DNA from: Paenibacillus_G elgii_A
GTDB taxonomy: Bacteria > Bacillota > Bacilli > Paenibacillales > NBRC-103111
Reading direction: 5' to 3'
Length of the DNA: 64,000 bases
Assembly (NCBI GenBank): GCA_042219835.1
Contig: JBHJMN010000013.1
Location: forward strand, 62,001-126,000
Positions 1 to 8,547 of this stretch are shown piece by piece (positions within the stretch are counted from its first letter, which is position 1; each line of letters starts with the position of its first letter). Both the position numbers and the translations under genes were made by a program. The notes beneath the pieces are model-generated. The model was given only the letters and a program-made list of their open reading frames with translations, searched no databases and was not told where the DNA came from.

Positions 1-2253
1 GACGTACAGTTGATCGGCGGCATGACGCTGCACGAAGGCAGAATAGCGGAGATGCGTACCGGGGAAGGGAAGACGCTGGTCGGTACGCTCCCGGTGTATT
101 TGAATGCGCTCCTCGGCAAGGGCGTGCACGTGGTTACGGTCAACGATTACTTGGCCCAACGGGACAGCGGCGAGATGGGCAAGATCTACGAATTCCTGGG
201 GATGACCGTCGGGGTCAACCTGCCGAACCTGTCGCACGATGCGAAGCAGCAGGCTTACGCTTGCGACGTTACCTACGGAACGAACAACGAGTTCGGTTTC
301 GATTATTTGCGCGACAACATGGTCGTGTACAAAGAGCAAATGGTACAGCGTCCGTTGTACTATGCGGTCATTGACGAAGTGGACTCGATCTTGGTCGACG
401 AAGCCCGTACGCCGTTGATTATTTCCGGACAAGCTGCCAAATCCACGGATCTGTATTTAATTGCCGATCAGGTCGTCAGTCGGTTGGCAGAGGAAGACTT
501 CACGGTCGACGAGAAGCTCCGGTCCGTTGCTTTGACCGAACCGGGAGTGGCGAAGGTGGAACGCGCCTTCGGTATCGAAAACTTGTTCGATCACGACCAT
601 GTGCAGATTAACCACCACGTTCAGCAAGCGTTGAAAGCCCACATCATCATGCGCCGCGATGTTGACTATGTCATACACGAAGGCGAAATCGTAATCGTAG
701 ATGAATTTACCGGCCGTTTGATGACGGGCCGCCGTTACAGCGAAGGGCTTCATCAGGCAATTGAAGCCAAGGAGAAGCTGCAGGTGCAGAACGAGTCGAT
801 GACGCTCGCGACGATCACGCTGCAGAACTACTTCCGCATGTATCGCAAGCTGTCCGGGATGACCGGTACGGCGAAGACGGAAGAAGAAGAATTGAAGAAG
901 ATTTACAACCTGGACGTTATTGTTGTCCCAACCAACAAACCGATGATCCGTAAAGATATGCCGGATGTCGTGTACAAGTCGGTGGCCAGCAAATTCCGCG
1001 CGGTCGTAAACGAGATCGTGGAGCGGCATAAAAACAACCAGCCTGTGCTCGTCGGTACGGTATCGATCGAGAACTCGGAGCGGTTGTCCGAGATGCTGAA
1101 GAAGAAAGGCATTCAGCATAAAGTATTGAACGCCAAATACCATGAGGAGGAAGCGGAAATCGTCGCACGCGCGGGTCAACCGGGCTCCGTGACGATCGCA
1201 ACCAACATGGCCGGACGCGGTACGGACATTATGCTCGGCGATGGAGTACCGCAAGCCGGAGGTCTGCATATTATAGGTACGGAGCGGCACGAAAGCCGCC
1301 GGATCGATAACCAGCTCCGCGGCCGCGCAGGCCGTCAGGGTGACCCGGGTTCGTCTCAGTTTTACTTGTCGCTGGAAGATGAGCTCATGCGCCGTTTCGG
1401 AGCGGAGAACATCATGGGTATGATGGACCGCCTCGGTTTCGAGGAAGATCAACCGATCGAGAGCAAGCTGATCTCCAAAGCGATCGAGTCTGCACAGAAG
1501 CGGGTCGAAGGCAACAACTTCGACGTACGGAAGGTCGTCCTCCAATACGACGACGTCATGAACCAACAGCGGGAAATTATCTACAAGCAGCGCCGCGAAG
1601 TGATCGAGTCCGAGAACATTCGCGACATCGTGCTTGGCATGATGATGCCGGTGATCGATCGGGTCGTCGAAGCGCATTGTCCGGCTGATCTCGTTCCGGA
1701 AGAGTGGGATTTGCAGGCAATCGTTGACTATGCGAACGGCACCTTCCTGCATGAAGGCCAGCTGACCAAAGACGAGCTGTGGGGCAAAGAAAAAGAAGAG
1801 ATCGTCGAATATATGCAAGATCTCTTGAAGCGCCTCTACGAAGAGCGCGAGCAGCAGATCGGTCCGGAGTTCATGCGCGAATTCGAGAAGGTTGTCGTAC
1901 TTCGCGCCGTCGACAGCAAATGGATGGACCACATCGATGCGATGGATCAGCTGCGTCAAGGGATTCATCTCCGGGCGTATGGCGGGACGGACCCGCTGCG
2001 CGAATACCAGTTTGAGGGCTTCGAAATGTTCAACGAGATGATTCAAAGCATCCAGGAAGAAGTTTCGACGTACATCATGAAAGCTCATGTGGAGACGAAC
2101 CTGGTGCGCGAAGCGGTAGTCGATGAGCACGAGATGGCTACGAATGGCGAGCCGGCGCCGAAGAAACCTGCGGTAAGCGAAGACCGGATCGGACGCAACG
2201 ATCTGTGTCCTTGCGGTAGCGGGAAGAAATACAAACAGTGCCACGGCGCGTAG
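1..2253 (+). CDS. secA: Protein translocase ATPase SecA, 5'-truncated by window edge
   Basis: SecA is the cytosolic ATPase motor that pushes preproteins through the SecYEG channel. The reading frame is open from base 1, so the first roughly 80 residues lie outside the window; 750 residues are visible. The fragment opens with DVQLIGGM, then HEGRIAEMRTGEGKTL with the Walker A lysine at fragment residue 24. The DEVDSILVDEARTPLI helicase block, the NMAGRGTDI and QLRGRAGRQGDPGS motifs of the second nucleotide-binding fold, and a C-terminal zinc-binding SEC-C tail (CPCGSGKKYKQCH) follow. The presence of the zinc tail means the C-terminus is complete. prfB follows about 120 bp downstream, the same order as in Bacillus subtilis. 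Confidence 0.97.
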   Translation, partial: DVQLIGGMTLHEGRIAEMRTGEGKTLVGTLPVYLNALLGKGVHVVTVNDYLAQRDSGEMGKIYEFLGMTVGVNLPNLSHDAKQQAYACDVTYGTNNEFGFDYLRDNMVVYKEQMVQRPLYYAVIDEVDSILVDEARTPLIISGQAAKSTDLYLIADQVVSRLAEEDFTVDEKLRSVALTEPGVAKVERAFGIENLFDHDHVQINHHVQQALKAHIIMRRDVDYVIHEGEIVIVDEFTGRLMTGRRYSEGLHQAIEAKEKLQVQNESMTLATITLQNYFRMYRKLSGMTGTAKTEEEELKKIYNLDVIVVPTNKPMIRKDMPDVVYKSVASKFRAVVNEIVERHKNNQPVLVGTVSIENSERLSEMLKKKGIQHKVLNAKYHEEEAEIVARAGQPGSVTIATNMAGRGTDIMLGDGVPQAGGLHIIGTERHESRRIDNQLRGRAGRQGDPGSSQFYLSLEDELMRRFGAENIMGMMDRLGFEEDQPIESKLISKAIESAQKRVEGNNFDVRKVVLQYDDVMNQQREIIYKQRREVIESENIRDIVLGMMMPVIDRVVEAHCPADLVPEEWDLQAIVDYANGTFLHEGQLTKDELWGKEKEEIVEYMQDLLKRLYEEREQQIGPEFMREFEKVVVLRAVDSKWMDHIDAMDQLRQGIHLRAYGGTDPLREYQFEGFEMFNEMIQSIQEEVSTYIMKAHVETNLVREAVVDEHEMATNGEPAPKKPAVSEDRIGRNDLCPCGSGKKYKQCHGA

Positions 2254-2372
2254 TTTTAATTGTCCGATGAGTCAACGACACGGTAAATGTATAGGAAGCG
2301 GGAGGTCGGGGCGTCGCTCCGGTCTCCCTTTTCGGTAACAGGTGCAAAATTAACGGATAGAGGTGCTGAATC

Positions 2373-3501
2373 ATGTTAGAAGCGGATGTAAAGCGGGATT
2401 TGCAAGAAACGGCCAAGCGATTGGCTGAGCTCAGGGGGTCTCTTTGACTTAGATCTGAAGCTGGAGCAGATCGCGGATTATGAAGAGAAGATGTCGGCGC
2501 CGGATTTTTGGGACGACAACGAACGGGCGCAGAAGCTGATTGGAGAAGCGAACGGGGTCAAAAGCGTCGTCGACGAGTTCCAGGCGTTAGCTTCGGAATA
2601 CGACGACCTCGAGGTCATGACCCAGCTCATGCAGGAGGAGCAGGACGACAGCATGGCGGCTGAGATTGAGGCCGGGATCGCTGCCCTCGTCAAGAAGCTG
2701 GAGAACTTCGAGCTGCAGCTGCTGCTCAGCCAGCCGTATGATCGTCTAAATGCGATTCTGGAGCTTCATCCAGGCGCGGGCGGTACGGAATCGCAGGACT
2801 GGGCGGAGATGCTACTGCGCATGTACCGCCGCTGGGCCGAGAAGCGCGACTTCAAAGTCGAGGTGCTCGACTATTTGCCGGGCGATGAGGCCGGTGTAAA
2901 AAGCGTGACGCTGCTTATTAAAGGGTACAACGCTTACGGCTATTTGAAGGCGGAAAAAGGCGTACACCGCTTGGTGCGCATTTCGCCGTTCGACGCTTCG
3001 GGGCGCCGCCATACGTCGTTCGTCTCGTGCGATGTGATGCCCGAAATTGACGACGATGTGGAAATCGACATCCGTACGGAGGATCTCAGGGTCGATACGT
3101 ACCGCTCCAGCGGAGCGGGCGGCCAGCACATCAATACGACGGACTCGGCGGTACGGATTACCCACATTCCGACAGGCGTCGTCGTCAGCTGCCAGACGGA
3201 GCGTTCGCAGATTAAGAACCGCGAGCGCGCGATGAAAATGCTCCGGTCCAAGCTGTACGAGAAAAAAATCGAGGAGCAGCAAAAGCAGCTTGCGGAAATC
3301 CGTGGCGAAGTCTCTGACATCGCATGGGGCAGCCAGATCCGCTCGTATGTATTTCATCCGTACAGCATGGTCAAGGATCACCGGACCCAAGAGGAAACCG
3401 GCAATGTCGGCGCGGTGATGGACGGCGATTTGGATGCATTTATCGACGCCTATTTGCGCCAACAAATCAATAAGCCGGATAAAGAAAACGGCGCATCATA
3501 A
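2373..3501 (+). CDS. prfB: Peptide chain release factor 2, expressed by programmed +1 frameshift
   Basis: RF2 recognises UGA and UAA stop codons and triggers peptide release on the ribosome. The ATG at 2373 follows GATAGAGGTG. Codons 1-24 end in CTT at 2442-2444 and are followed by an in-frame TGA at 2445-2447. A +1 shift continues at GAC 2446 into the long downstream frame ending at 3501, giving 24 + 351 = 375 residues. RF2 hallmarks are visible: SPF in VRISPFDASG (the stop-codon reading motif of RF2 rather than RF1) and the catalytic GGQ in SGAGGQHINTTDSAV. Without the shift the product is a 24-residue peptide. Expression is therefore expected to be autoregulated by RF2 level, as known for this family. 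Confidence 0.97.
2433..2448 (+). promoter_or_regulatory. prfB programmed +1 frameshift signal
   Basis: The signal consists of an internal Shine-Dalgarno-like AGGGGG at 2433-2438, a three-base spacer, the slippery codon CTT (2442-2444) and the stop TGA followed by C (2445-2448). This is the canonical RF2 recoding arrangement, with TCT in place of the more common TAT before CTT. Slow UGA decoding when RF2 is scarce favours the slip. Confidence 0.95.
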
Positions 3502-3522
3502 AATGAAACAGGCAAGCTCATC

Positions 3523-3623
3523 CTACACGTTAGTAACGGTTTCGTATTCCACTGGCATCGCCAACTCCCGAGGGAGGTTCGGCTCGGTCAGGGAAGAAGC
3601 CGGGGCTGGCGTGTAGTTTTTTT
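3523..3623 (+). terminator. Possible structured terminator after prfB
   Basis: CTACACG at 3523-3529 is complementary to CGTGTAG at 3610-3616, which runs into seven T residues (3617-3623). The enclosed bases contain a smaller hairpin (AACTCCC/GGGAGGTT, about 3562-3579). The long enclosed region makes this weaker than a standard terminator. It could instead be a structured leader for the next gene, whose ATG lies 20 bases beyond the T tract. Confidence 0.4.
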
Positions 3624-3642
3624 ATATGCAGGGGGAGAGCGG

Positions 3643-4569
3643 ATGTCGGTAATCGAAGGCACCGGAAGATCGGGCAGACGAATGAGATGGAAGGGGCGGG
3701 AAGATGCTGCTTCGCCCCGCTGGCAGGGCTTACTTCAAGAATACGGTCTCCTGCTCCTCGGTTCGCTCCTAATTGCAGTCAGCTTTAACGTGTTTTTGAG
3801 CCCGAATCAGGTGGCATCGGGTGGGGTGACGGGCATCAGCATCATCGTTCAGACGCTGTTCGGCTTTGAGCCGGCCTATACCCAATGGGCCCTGAACATC
3901 CCGTTGTTTATTACCGGTACTTTGCTGCTGGGAAGGCAGTTCGGCGTCAAGACGGCGGTCGGGTCGGTGGTGCTCCCCTTTATGGTTCTGCTGACGCGTG
4001 GGCTTCCTTCCTTGACGAGCAATTTATTGCTCGCCAGCATTTACGGCGGCATCTTCATCGGGATGGGACTGGGGCTTGTGTTTCGCGGCCGGGGGTCGAC
4101 AGGGGGCTTGGATTTGGCTGCGCAGCTTATCCACCGATATACCAGCGTTAGCCTCGGGTTGTGCGTTGCGATGCTGGATGGGCTGGTTATTTTATCGGCA
4201 GGTATCGTGCTGTCCTCGGAAAAGGCGATGTACGCACTTATCGGGCTGTTTGTGACAAGCAAAACGATCAGTGTCGTGCAAATCGGATTAAATTACTCTA
4301 AAGTAGCGTTTATCGTCTCGTCCGTATCGGACGCGATAAAAGAAGCGATTTTACATGAGCTGGATCGGGGACTGACGGAGCTGGAAGCCAAGGGCGGGTA
4401 TACCGGCCAAAGCCGTACGGTATTGATGGTTGTGGTTGGGCAAATGGAAGTGACCCGGTTGAAGACGTTGGTTCGGAAGCTTGATCCGGAGGCTTTTGTC
4501 ATTTTAAGCGATACGAACGAAGTGCTGGGAGAAGGGTTCAAGTTGATGGGCTCTGGAGCGAGCCCTTAG
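3643..4569 (+). CDS. YitT/YvjA-family membrane protein
   Basis: A 308-residue integral membrane protein of the YitT family (DUF161 membrane part plus C-terminal DUF2179). After a polar N-terminus of about 35 residues come several hydrophobic segments, including LLLLGSLLIAVSFNVFL and LLASIYGGIFIGMGLGLVF. Family signatures ASGGVTGISI and RGRGSTGGLDL are visible. The soluble tail (about residues 220-300, GGYTGQSRTVLMVVV) fits DUF2179. The family's substrate is unknown. The ATG follows GGGGGAGAGCGG. In B. subtilis the homologue yvjA also lies next to prfB, so this is the conserved locus. Confidence 0.85.
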   Translation: MSVIEGTGRSGRRMRWKGREDAASPRWQGLLQEYGLLLLGSLLIAVSFNVFLSPNQVASGGVTGISIIVQTLFGFEPAYTQWALNIPLFITGTLLLGRQFGVKTAVGSVVLPFMVLLTRGLPSLTSNLLLASIYGGIFIGMGLGLVFRGRGSTGGLDLAAQLIHRYTSVSLGLCVAMLDGLVILSAGIVLSSEKAMYALIGLFVTSKTISVVQIGLNYSKVAFIVSSVSDAIKEAILHELDRGLTELEAKGGYTGQSRTVLMVVVGQMEVTRLKTLVRKLDPEAFVILSDTNEVLGEGFKLMGSGASP

Positions 4570-4790
4570 GAAGAGTACAGCAGCCGCAGGCGGTTAACTC
4601 TCTGCAGCCACCCTATAGGTTCAATTGCCGGAGTACCCGACGAGACGAAAACACCGGAAGCGAACGAAAAGTACCGAGCACTGGATAGAACACCAAAAAG
4701 ACCACGTGTGAAAGATGCTGCATGCGTAACGGACAGCAGTGCAGGGCATCCCACAGCACAATGCCCTCAATATGAGAGACGTTTGACCGG
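4570..4790. other. Convergent intergenic region with a short inverted repeat
   Basis: This spacer separates the YitT-family gene from the convergent fdhD. AGGGCAT at 4743-4749 pairs perfectly with ATGCCCT at 4761-4767, but no T tract flanks it on either strand. It may still form an mRNA 3' hairpin. I see no gene or RNA family in the rest. Confidence 0.4.
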
Positions 4791-5603
4791 CTAGCCGTCG
4801 GATGGCTCTGTAATTCTCTCCGGGTGCGAATAAACGTTGAACGAGCTGCCACGGATAAAACCAACGACCGTTATGCCTAACTCTTCGGCAAGTTCGAGCG
4901 CGAGATCGGTCGGCGCAGACTTGGAAAGCAGCGTGCCTACGCCCATTTTGGACGTTTTGAGCAGCACCTCCGAGCTGACGCGCCCACTGAAAGCGACGAC
5001 TTTATCCTTCATCGATATGCGCTCGCGCAGGCAGTGGCCGAACACCTTGTCGAGCGCGTTGTGGCGGCCGATGTCGGTGCGGCAGACGAGCAGGCGCTCC
5101 GGGGAGCAGAGGGCGGCGTTGTGCACCCCGCCCGTTTCGCGAAAGAGGTCCGAGCCGTCCTGCAGCTGCCGGATCAAGCCGATACATTGAGCCGGAGTAA
5201 TCGTCCGCCGTGAGATGACGGTCTTGGCTGTGCGTACATCGCTGCGAAAATAAAACTGGCGGCCTTTGCCGCAGCATGAGCCGATGAATCGCTTGGAATG
5301 GTCCAGACTGCGGCCGCGCTCCGGGTGGAGCAGGCGGACTTGGGCCAGGCCCCGGCGAAGATCGACGGCAAGCCCGATCACCTCGTCCGCCGTTCGGATG
5401 ACGCCTTCGGAGGCTAGAAAGCCGAACGTCAAGTCTTCCAGATCGGTCGGAGTGCAAACAATGGTAGCAAACTCCTCTCCGTCGAGCTCTAAAGTAAAAG
5501 GCCTTTCCGAGGCGATCCAATCGTTCCCGGCTTGAAGCTTTTCCCCGTCATAATGCCAGACGGTCCGGTTCGCCACCGGACGCTCCTTATCCATGGACCT
5601 CAC
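4791..5603 (-). CDS. fdhD: Formate dehydrogenase accessory sulfurtransferase FdhD
   Basis: FdhD passes sulfur from a cysteine desulfurase to the molybdenum bis-MGD cofactor so that formate-dehydrogenase-type enzymes become active. The 270-residue protein has the family core FGFLASEGVI, the cysteine pair in GSCCGKG (C110, C111; the expected sulfur-carrying loop), TGGVHNAAL and DIGRHNALDKV. The GTG start at 5603 overlaps the TGA stop of the upstream oxidoreductase, so the two genes are translationally coupled. An ATG nine bases further in (5594) is an alternative start. Its only neighbour in the operon is a molybdopterin oxidoreductase, the expected client. Confidence 0.93.
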   Translation of the reverse strand: MRSMDKERPVANRTVWHYDGEKLQAGNDWIASERPFTLELDGEEFATIVCTPTDLEDLTFGFLASEGVIRTADEVIGLAVDLRRGLAQVRLLHPERGRSLDHSKRFIGSCCGKGRQFYFRSDVRTAKTVISRRTITPAQCIGLIRQLQDGSDLFRETGGVHNAALCSPERLLVCRTDIGRHNALDKVFGHCLRERISMKDKVVAFSGRVSSEVLLKTSKMGVGTLLSKSAPTDLALELAEELGITVVGFIRGSSFNVYSHPERITEPSDG

Positions 5604-7951
5604 CCGCTTTCCGTCTCCAGCTCTTCAATGCGCCGTTCCACGTACTTCGTATCCTTGAAGGCGTGGTAGGTCTCCGCTTTTTCCACGATGACCGTCGTAT
5701 TGTATTCCGGAATACCGGCGAACGGCTCATATACCCCTTTCGGGATCAGCACATTCCCCTCCGGCCAATGGACTTCGATATTACCTTCCTTCATGCGGTC
5801 CCATTTTACCCGGCCGTGAAACGCTCCGTACCGGTTGTAAACGACAATGGCGTCGCCTTCCCGAAGCTGCAGCGACCGCCCGTCCAGCTCATTCATCAGC
5901 ACATCGTACCGGTCTGCACCGTTGAACGGATCGGTCTCGCTGTAGACCATCGAATTGAACTGCTTGCCCCGGCGGGTCGTCACGTAAAAATGCCCCTCAG
6001 GCTTGCGCAGCTCAGGCAGTTCAATCGGCAGCAGCCTCCCCCGGCCATCCGGCGTCGGGGAAATGCCGCCCTCGCAGAGCCAAGCGCCGCCCCACTGAAA
6101 CACGTCGCCGCGATGGTGCAAATGCTGAATGCCGTCGTAATTGGGCGCGGCCAGAGCAATTTCCTCCCGGATCGCGAAGGCGTCTTCGCAGCCGATCAAA
6201 TGCTTCGCTTCCGGTTTGATACGGGCGGCGAGATCAATGTAGATGGCCCATTCCGCGCGAGCTTCCGGCATCCGGGGCCCTTCGATCTCGGGCGAGAAGT
6301 ACACCATTCGCTCCGTTGAGGTGGATGTCCCTCCGCCAGGCTGCTCATAGCGGGTCATGGCGGGGAGGACAATAACCGTTTCTTTCGCATCAACCAGAGT
6401 CGATGTGTTCAGAATAATATCCTGATGCACGCGGAGTTCAACGCCCGAGAGGCAGCGTTCCACAAATTCCGGGTCCGGCATCGTTTCCAGAAAGTTGCCG
6501 CCGGACGTATAGAATACCTTAAGCCTTCGCTCGTGATCTTCCGGCAGCAGCGCATTTTCCAGCGATACGCCGACGATGTCCCCCTGCCATGTCGGCAGGG
6601 GGAAGTTCCACAGCCGCTCGATCCGCTCGATGTCGCCGCCTTTGAACTCGCCGCCCGGCAGGCTGAACGGATCGGCGCCCATCTCGCCCGAGCCCTGCAC
6701 GCCGCTGTGGCCGCGGATCGGCATCAGGCCGCAATGCTCGCGGCCCAGAAACCCGCGCAGCAAGGCCAGATTGGCCACCTGCGAAATATTGTCCGTGCCG
6801 AAGCGGTGCTGCGTCAGCCCCATGCTCCACACGAACACGGCCGACTTTGCGGTTGCGAGCATCCGGGCGAATTGTCCCATGCGCTCGCGGGACAGGCCTG
6901 ATGACGATTCCAGCAGCGTCCAGTCTTGACGCATCACATGAGCCCGCAGCTCTTCATACCCGTTCGTATGCGCCCGGATGAACTCGTGGTCGACGGCCGA
7001 GCCCGGATCGGCATCCTCCATTTCGAACCAATGCTTCATGACGCCGTTCATAAAAGCGATATCCCCGCCGATATTTACTTGGTAGAAGTCGTCGGTCAGC
7101 TTGGTGCCGAACAAAGCCGATTCCGCAATCGACGGAATCCAGTATTGGTCCATCGACGGCTCATAGTATGGGTTGATGACGATGATTTTCGTCCCTTTCC
7201 GCTTAGCCGCGTACATGTATTTCGTCGACACCGGCTGGTTATTCGCCGCCACGCTGCCCCAGAAGACGAGCACGTCCGTGCCGATCCAGTCTTTGTAGCT
7301 GCAGCTCGAAGCTCCGATCCCGACGGATCGTTTCAAGGCCGTTTTGGACGGAGAATGGCAGATGCGCGATGCGTTGTCGATATGATTCGTCCCAAGAAAC
7401 CGCGCAACTTTGGCCGCGGTGTAATACGATTCGTTCGTGATGCCGCGCGCCGTCAAATAGAAGGCGAGCTGCTTGGGGTCGATGCTGCGGATTTTGGCGG
7501 CAATCTCGTTAAGGGCTTCATCCCACGTGATCCGGCTGAACCGGCGCTCGCCTTTGCGGCGGATAAGCGGATACGGCAGCCGGCCGAGCTTGCGCAGCGC
7601 GGTGCTGTCCATCCGGCGCAGCTCGTCGATATCCGCATACAGCATTTCTTCCCGGATCGCGGGCATCGTGTTCAACCGCAGCACGTTGAGCCGGGTCGTG
7701 CACAGGTGCGGGCCATTCAGCGTCTGATCGTACAGCCCGGTGACGCCGAGCGCGCAGCCGTCGCAGACACCCTGGGTCAAGATGCGGGCGGCGTAAGGGA
7801 GCTGATCGCGGTTGTCCCAGAATGCTTTGAACGTATCGCGGATATGCCGCGGCTTGATCCGGTTCAGGCCGAACGGCACCTTGCTGACCCACAGCGACGG
7901 ATCGGGTCGGGAAGGGAGCGAGATGCGCCCGTTATGCTTCGTAGTACCCAT
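5600..7951 (-). CDS. YdeP/FdhF-type molybdopterin oxidoreductase alpha subunit
   Basis: A 783-residue bis-MGD oxidoreductase. The frame is open back to 8188, but the ATG at 7951 has a good AAGGTGGT ribosome site and begins at the family N-terminus (MGTTKHNGRI). GVCDGC (C63, C66) and PHLC (C84) lie where other family members bind an iron-sulfur cluster. C198 in RICHSPS aligns with the molybdenum-ligating Cys/Sec of formate dehydrogenases (RVUHGP type). Later blocks include RGHSGVQGSGEMG and a C-terminal MopB domain. No separate small subunit is present. YdeP-like proteins are annotated as formate dehydrogenase-like, but their substrate is not settled. The adjacent fdhD supports a working molybdenum site. 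Confidence 0.88.
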   Translation of the reverse strand: MGTTKHNGRISLPSRPDPSLWVSKVPFGLNRIKPRHIRDTFKAFWDNRDQLPYAARILTQGVCDGCALGVTGLYDQTLNGPHLCTTRLNVLRLNTMPAIREEMLYADIDELRRMDSTALRKLGRLPYPLIRRKGERRFSRITWDEALNEIAAKIRSIDPKQLAFYLTARGITNESYYTAAKVARFLGTNHIDNASRICHSPSKTALKRSVGIGASSCSYKDWIGTDVLVFWGSVAANNQPVSTKYMYAAKRKGTKIIVINPYYEPSMDQYWIPSIAESALFGTKLTDDFYQVNIGGDIAFMNGVMKHWFEMEDADPGSAVDHEFIRAHTNGYEELRAHVMRQDWTLLESSSGLSRERMGQFARMLATAKSAVFVWSMGLTQHRFGTDNISQVANLALLRGFLGREHCGLMPIRGHSGVQGSGEMGADPFSLPGGEFKGGDIERIERLWNFPLPTWQGDIVGVSLENALLPEDHERRLKVFYTSGGNFLETMPDPEFVERCLSGVELRVHQDIILNTSTLVDAKETVIVLPAMTRYEQPGGGTSTSTERMVYFSPEIEGPRMPEARAEWAIYIDLAARIKPEAKHLIGCEDAFAIREEIALAAPNYDGIQHLHHRGDVFQWGGAWLCEGGISPTPDGRGRLLPIELPELRKPEGHFYVTTRRGKQFNSMVYSETDPFNGADRYDVLMNELDGRSLQLREGDAIVVYNRYGAFHGRVKWDRMKEGNIEVHWPEGNVLIPKGVYEPFAGIPEYNTTVIVEKAETYHAFKDTKYVERRIEELETESG

Positions 7952-7984
7952 GGAAAGAAGACCACCTTTTCGTGAAAATGGGAT

Positions 7985-8055
7985 AAAAAAAGCCGCAAAG
8001 ATGCAGCTTCCGATTTCCGAACGGTTGCGGAAGACGAGAGCGGATCTGTTGCGGC
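7985..8055 (-). promoter_or_regulatory. Terminator/antiterminator candidate in the oxidoreductase leader
   Basis: On the minus strand AGCTGCA (8002-8008) and TGCGGCT (7991-7997) form a 7-bp stem with a 4-base loop, followed by seven T residues (7985-7991). It ends 34 bases before the oxidoreductase ATG. The 3' arm TTGCGGC could instead pair with GCCGCAA about 50 bases upstream (8049-8055), and a second CCGCAA lies at 8025-8030. Since no minus-strand gene lies upstream, the terminator would act on the fdh leader itself. I do not recognise a ligand-binding motif. Confidence 0.45.
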
Positions 8056-8487
8056 GGTTAGTCTCGAGCAGGTTCGCTGCCAAATGCCAACGGCACATAT
8101 ACAATTGTAAGCGCGGGGGAAGTCTGTCCGCTTGCTGTACAAATTGGCTACAAGTTGAATTTCTCGACGGGGGACAGGTTAACCTCATCTCGCAGATGGC
8201 CCAATACTTACAGAACGTCGTGCGAATTTCCCGCGGCCTTTGCCCATAGGACGTTTGCGAAACGCTTTCACCAAATTGCCGAATTCAGCTCTATTTTGTT
8301 CATTCGGAACAATCCGTTTACGGCGACGTTTTGCTCCATAAATTCTATCATGGGGGAAGCTTCTGTTCAAGATGGTCCGGCATACCGACATACGCCTTGC
8401 CTCCAATGCCATGAAAATGCTTGGCAGCAGCGAGCTTTTCACCCGGGCGGACAGCGGGACAAGGCGATGGAAAAGGGAAAAATCTCG
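8056..8487. other. Divergent intergenic region between fdh and argC
   Basis: About 430 bases with no convincing gene. The frame of the oxidoreductase stays open to 8188 but has no ribosome site there. A perfect 6-bp inverted repeat, TTGTTC/GAACAA with a 5-base spacer, lies at 8296-8312 and is operator-like. I could not place a confident minus-strand promoter for the oxidoreductase. Confidence 0.4.
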
Positions 8488-8524
8488 TTGAATTATTATG
8501 CTTCCGAATGTATAATAATACATA
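8488..8524 (+). promoter_or_regulatory. arg operon promoter with overlapping ARG box
   Basis: TTGAAT at 8488-8493, a 17-base spacer and a perfect TATAAT at 8511-8516 form a sigma-A type promoter. The 18 bases 8507-8524 match the bacterial ARG-box pattern WNTGAATWWWWATTCANW at 16 of 18 positions and contain the perfect palindrome ATGTAT-AATA-ATACAT. The box covers the -10 element, so ArgR/AhrC bound with arginine would be expected to block RNA polymerase. Confidence 0.75.
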
Positions 8525-8547
8525 GTTTGCACGTGGAGGGACGGAAC

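Noticed and set aside
457..2244. Long minus-strand open frame opposite secA
   Set aside because: It mirrors secA codons in a GC-rich gene and its translation has no domain or ribosome site. The same applies to the long antisense frames opposite argG (13983-15272) and the FG-GAP gene (38528-41023).
3503..3616. Short ORF of 38 codons between prfB and the YitT gene
   Set aside because: No ribosome site precedes the ATG, and the sequence is better explained as a structured intergenic or terminator region.
7952..8188. N-terminal extension of the molybdopterin oxidoreductase
   Set aside because: The stretch lacks family similarity, contains the leader terminator hairpin and has no ribosome site, whereas ATG 7951 has one.
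8257..8270. CcpA cre-like site (GAAACGCTTTC core) upstream of argC
   Set aside because: It departs from the cre consensus at the first three positions and lies over 200 bases from the promoter. The match is not strong enough to report as a site.
8155..8547. N-terminal extension of argC
   Set aside because: The frame is open, but the ATG at 8548 has the ribosome site and begins the Rossmann fold, and the promoter and ARG box lie inside the extension.
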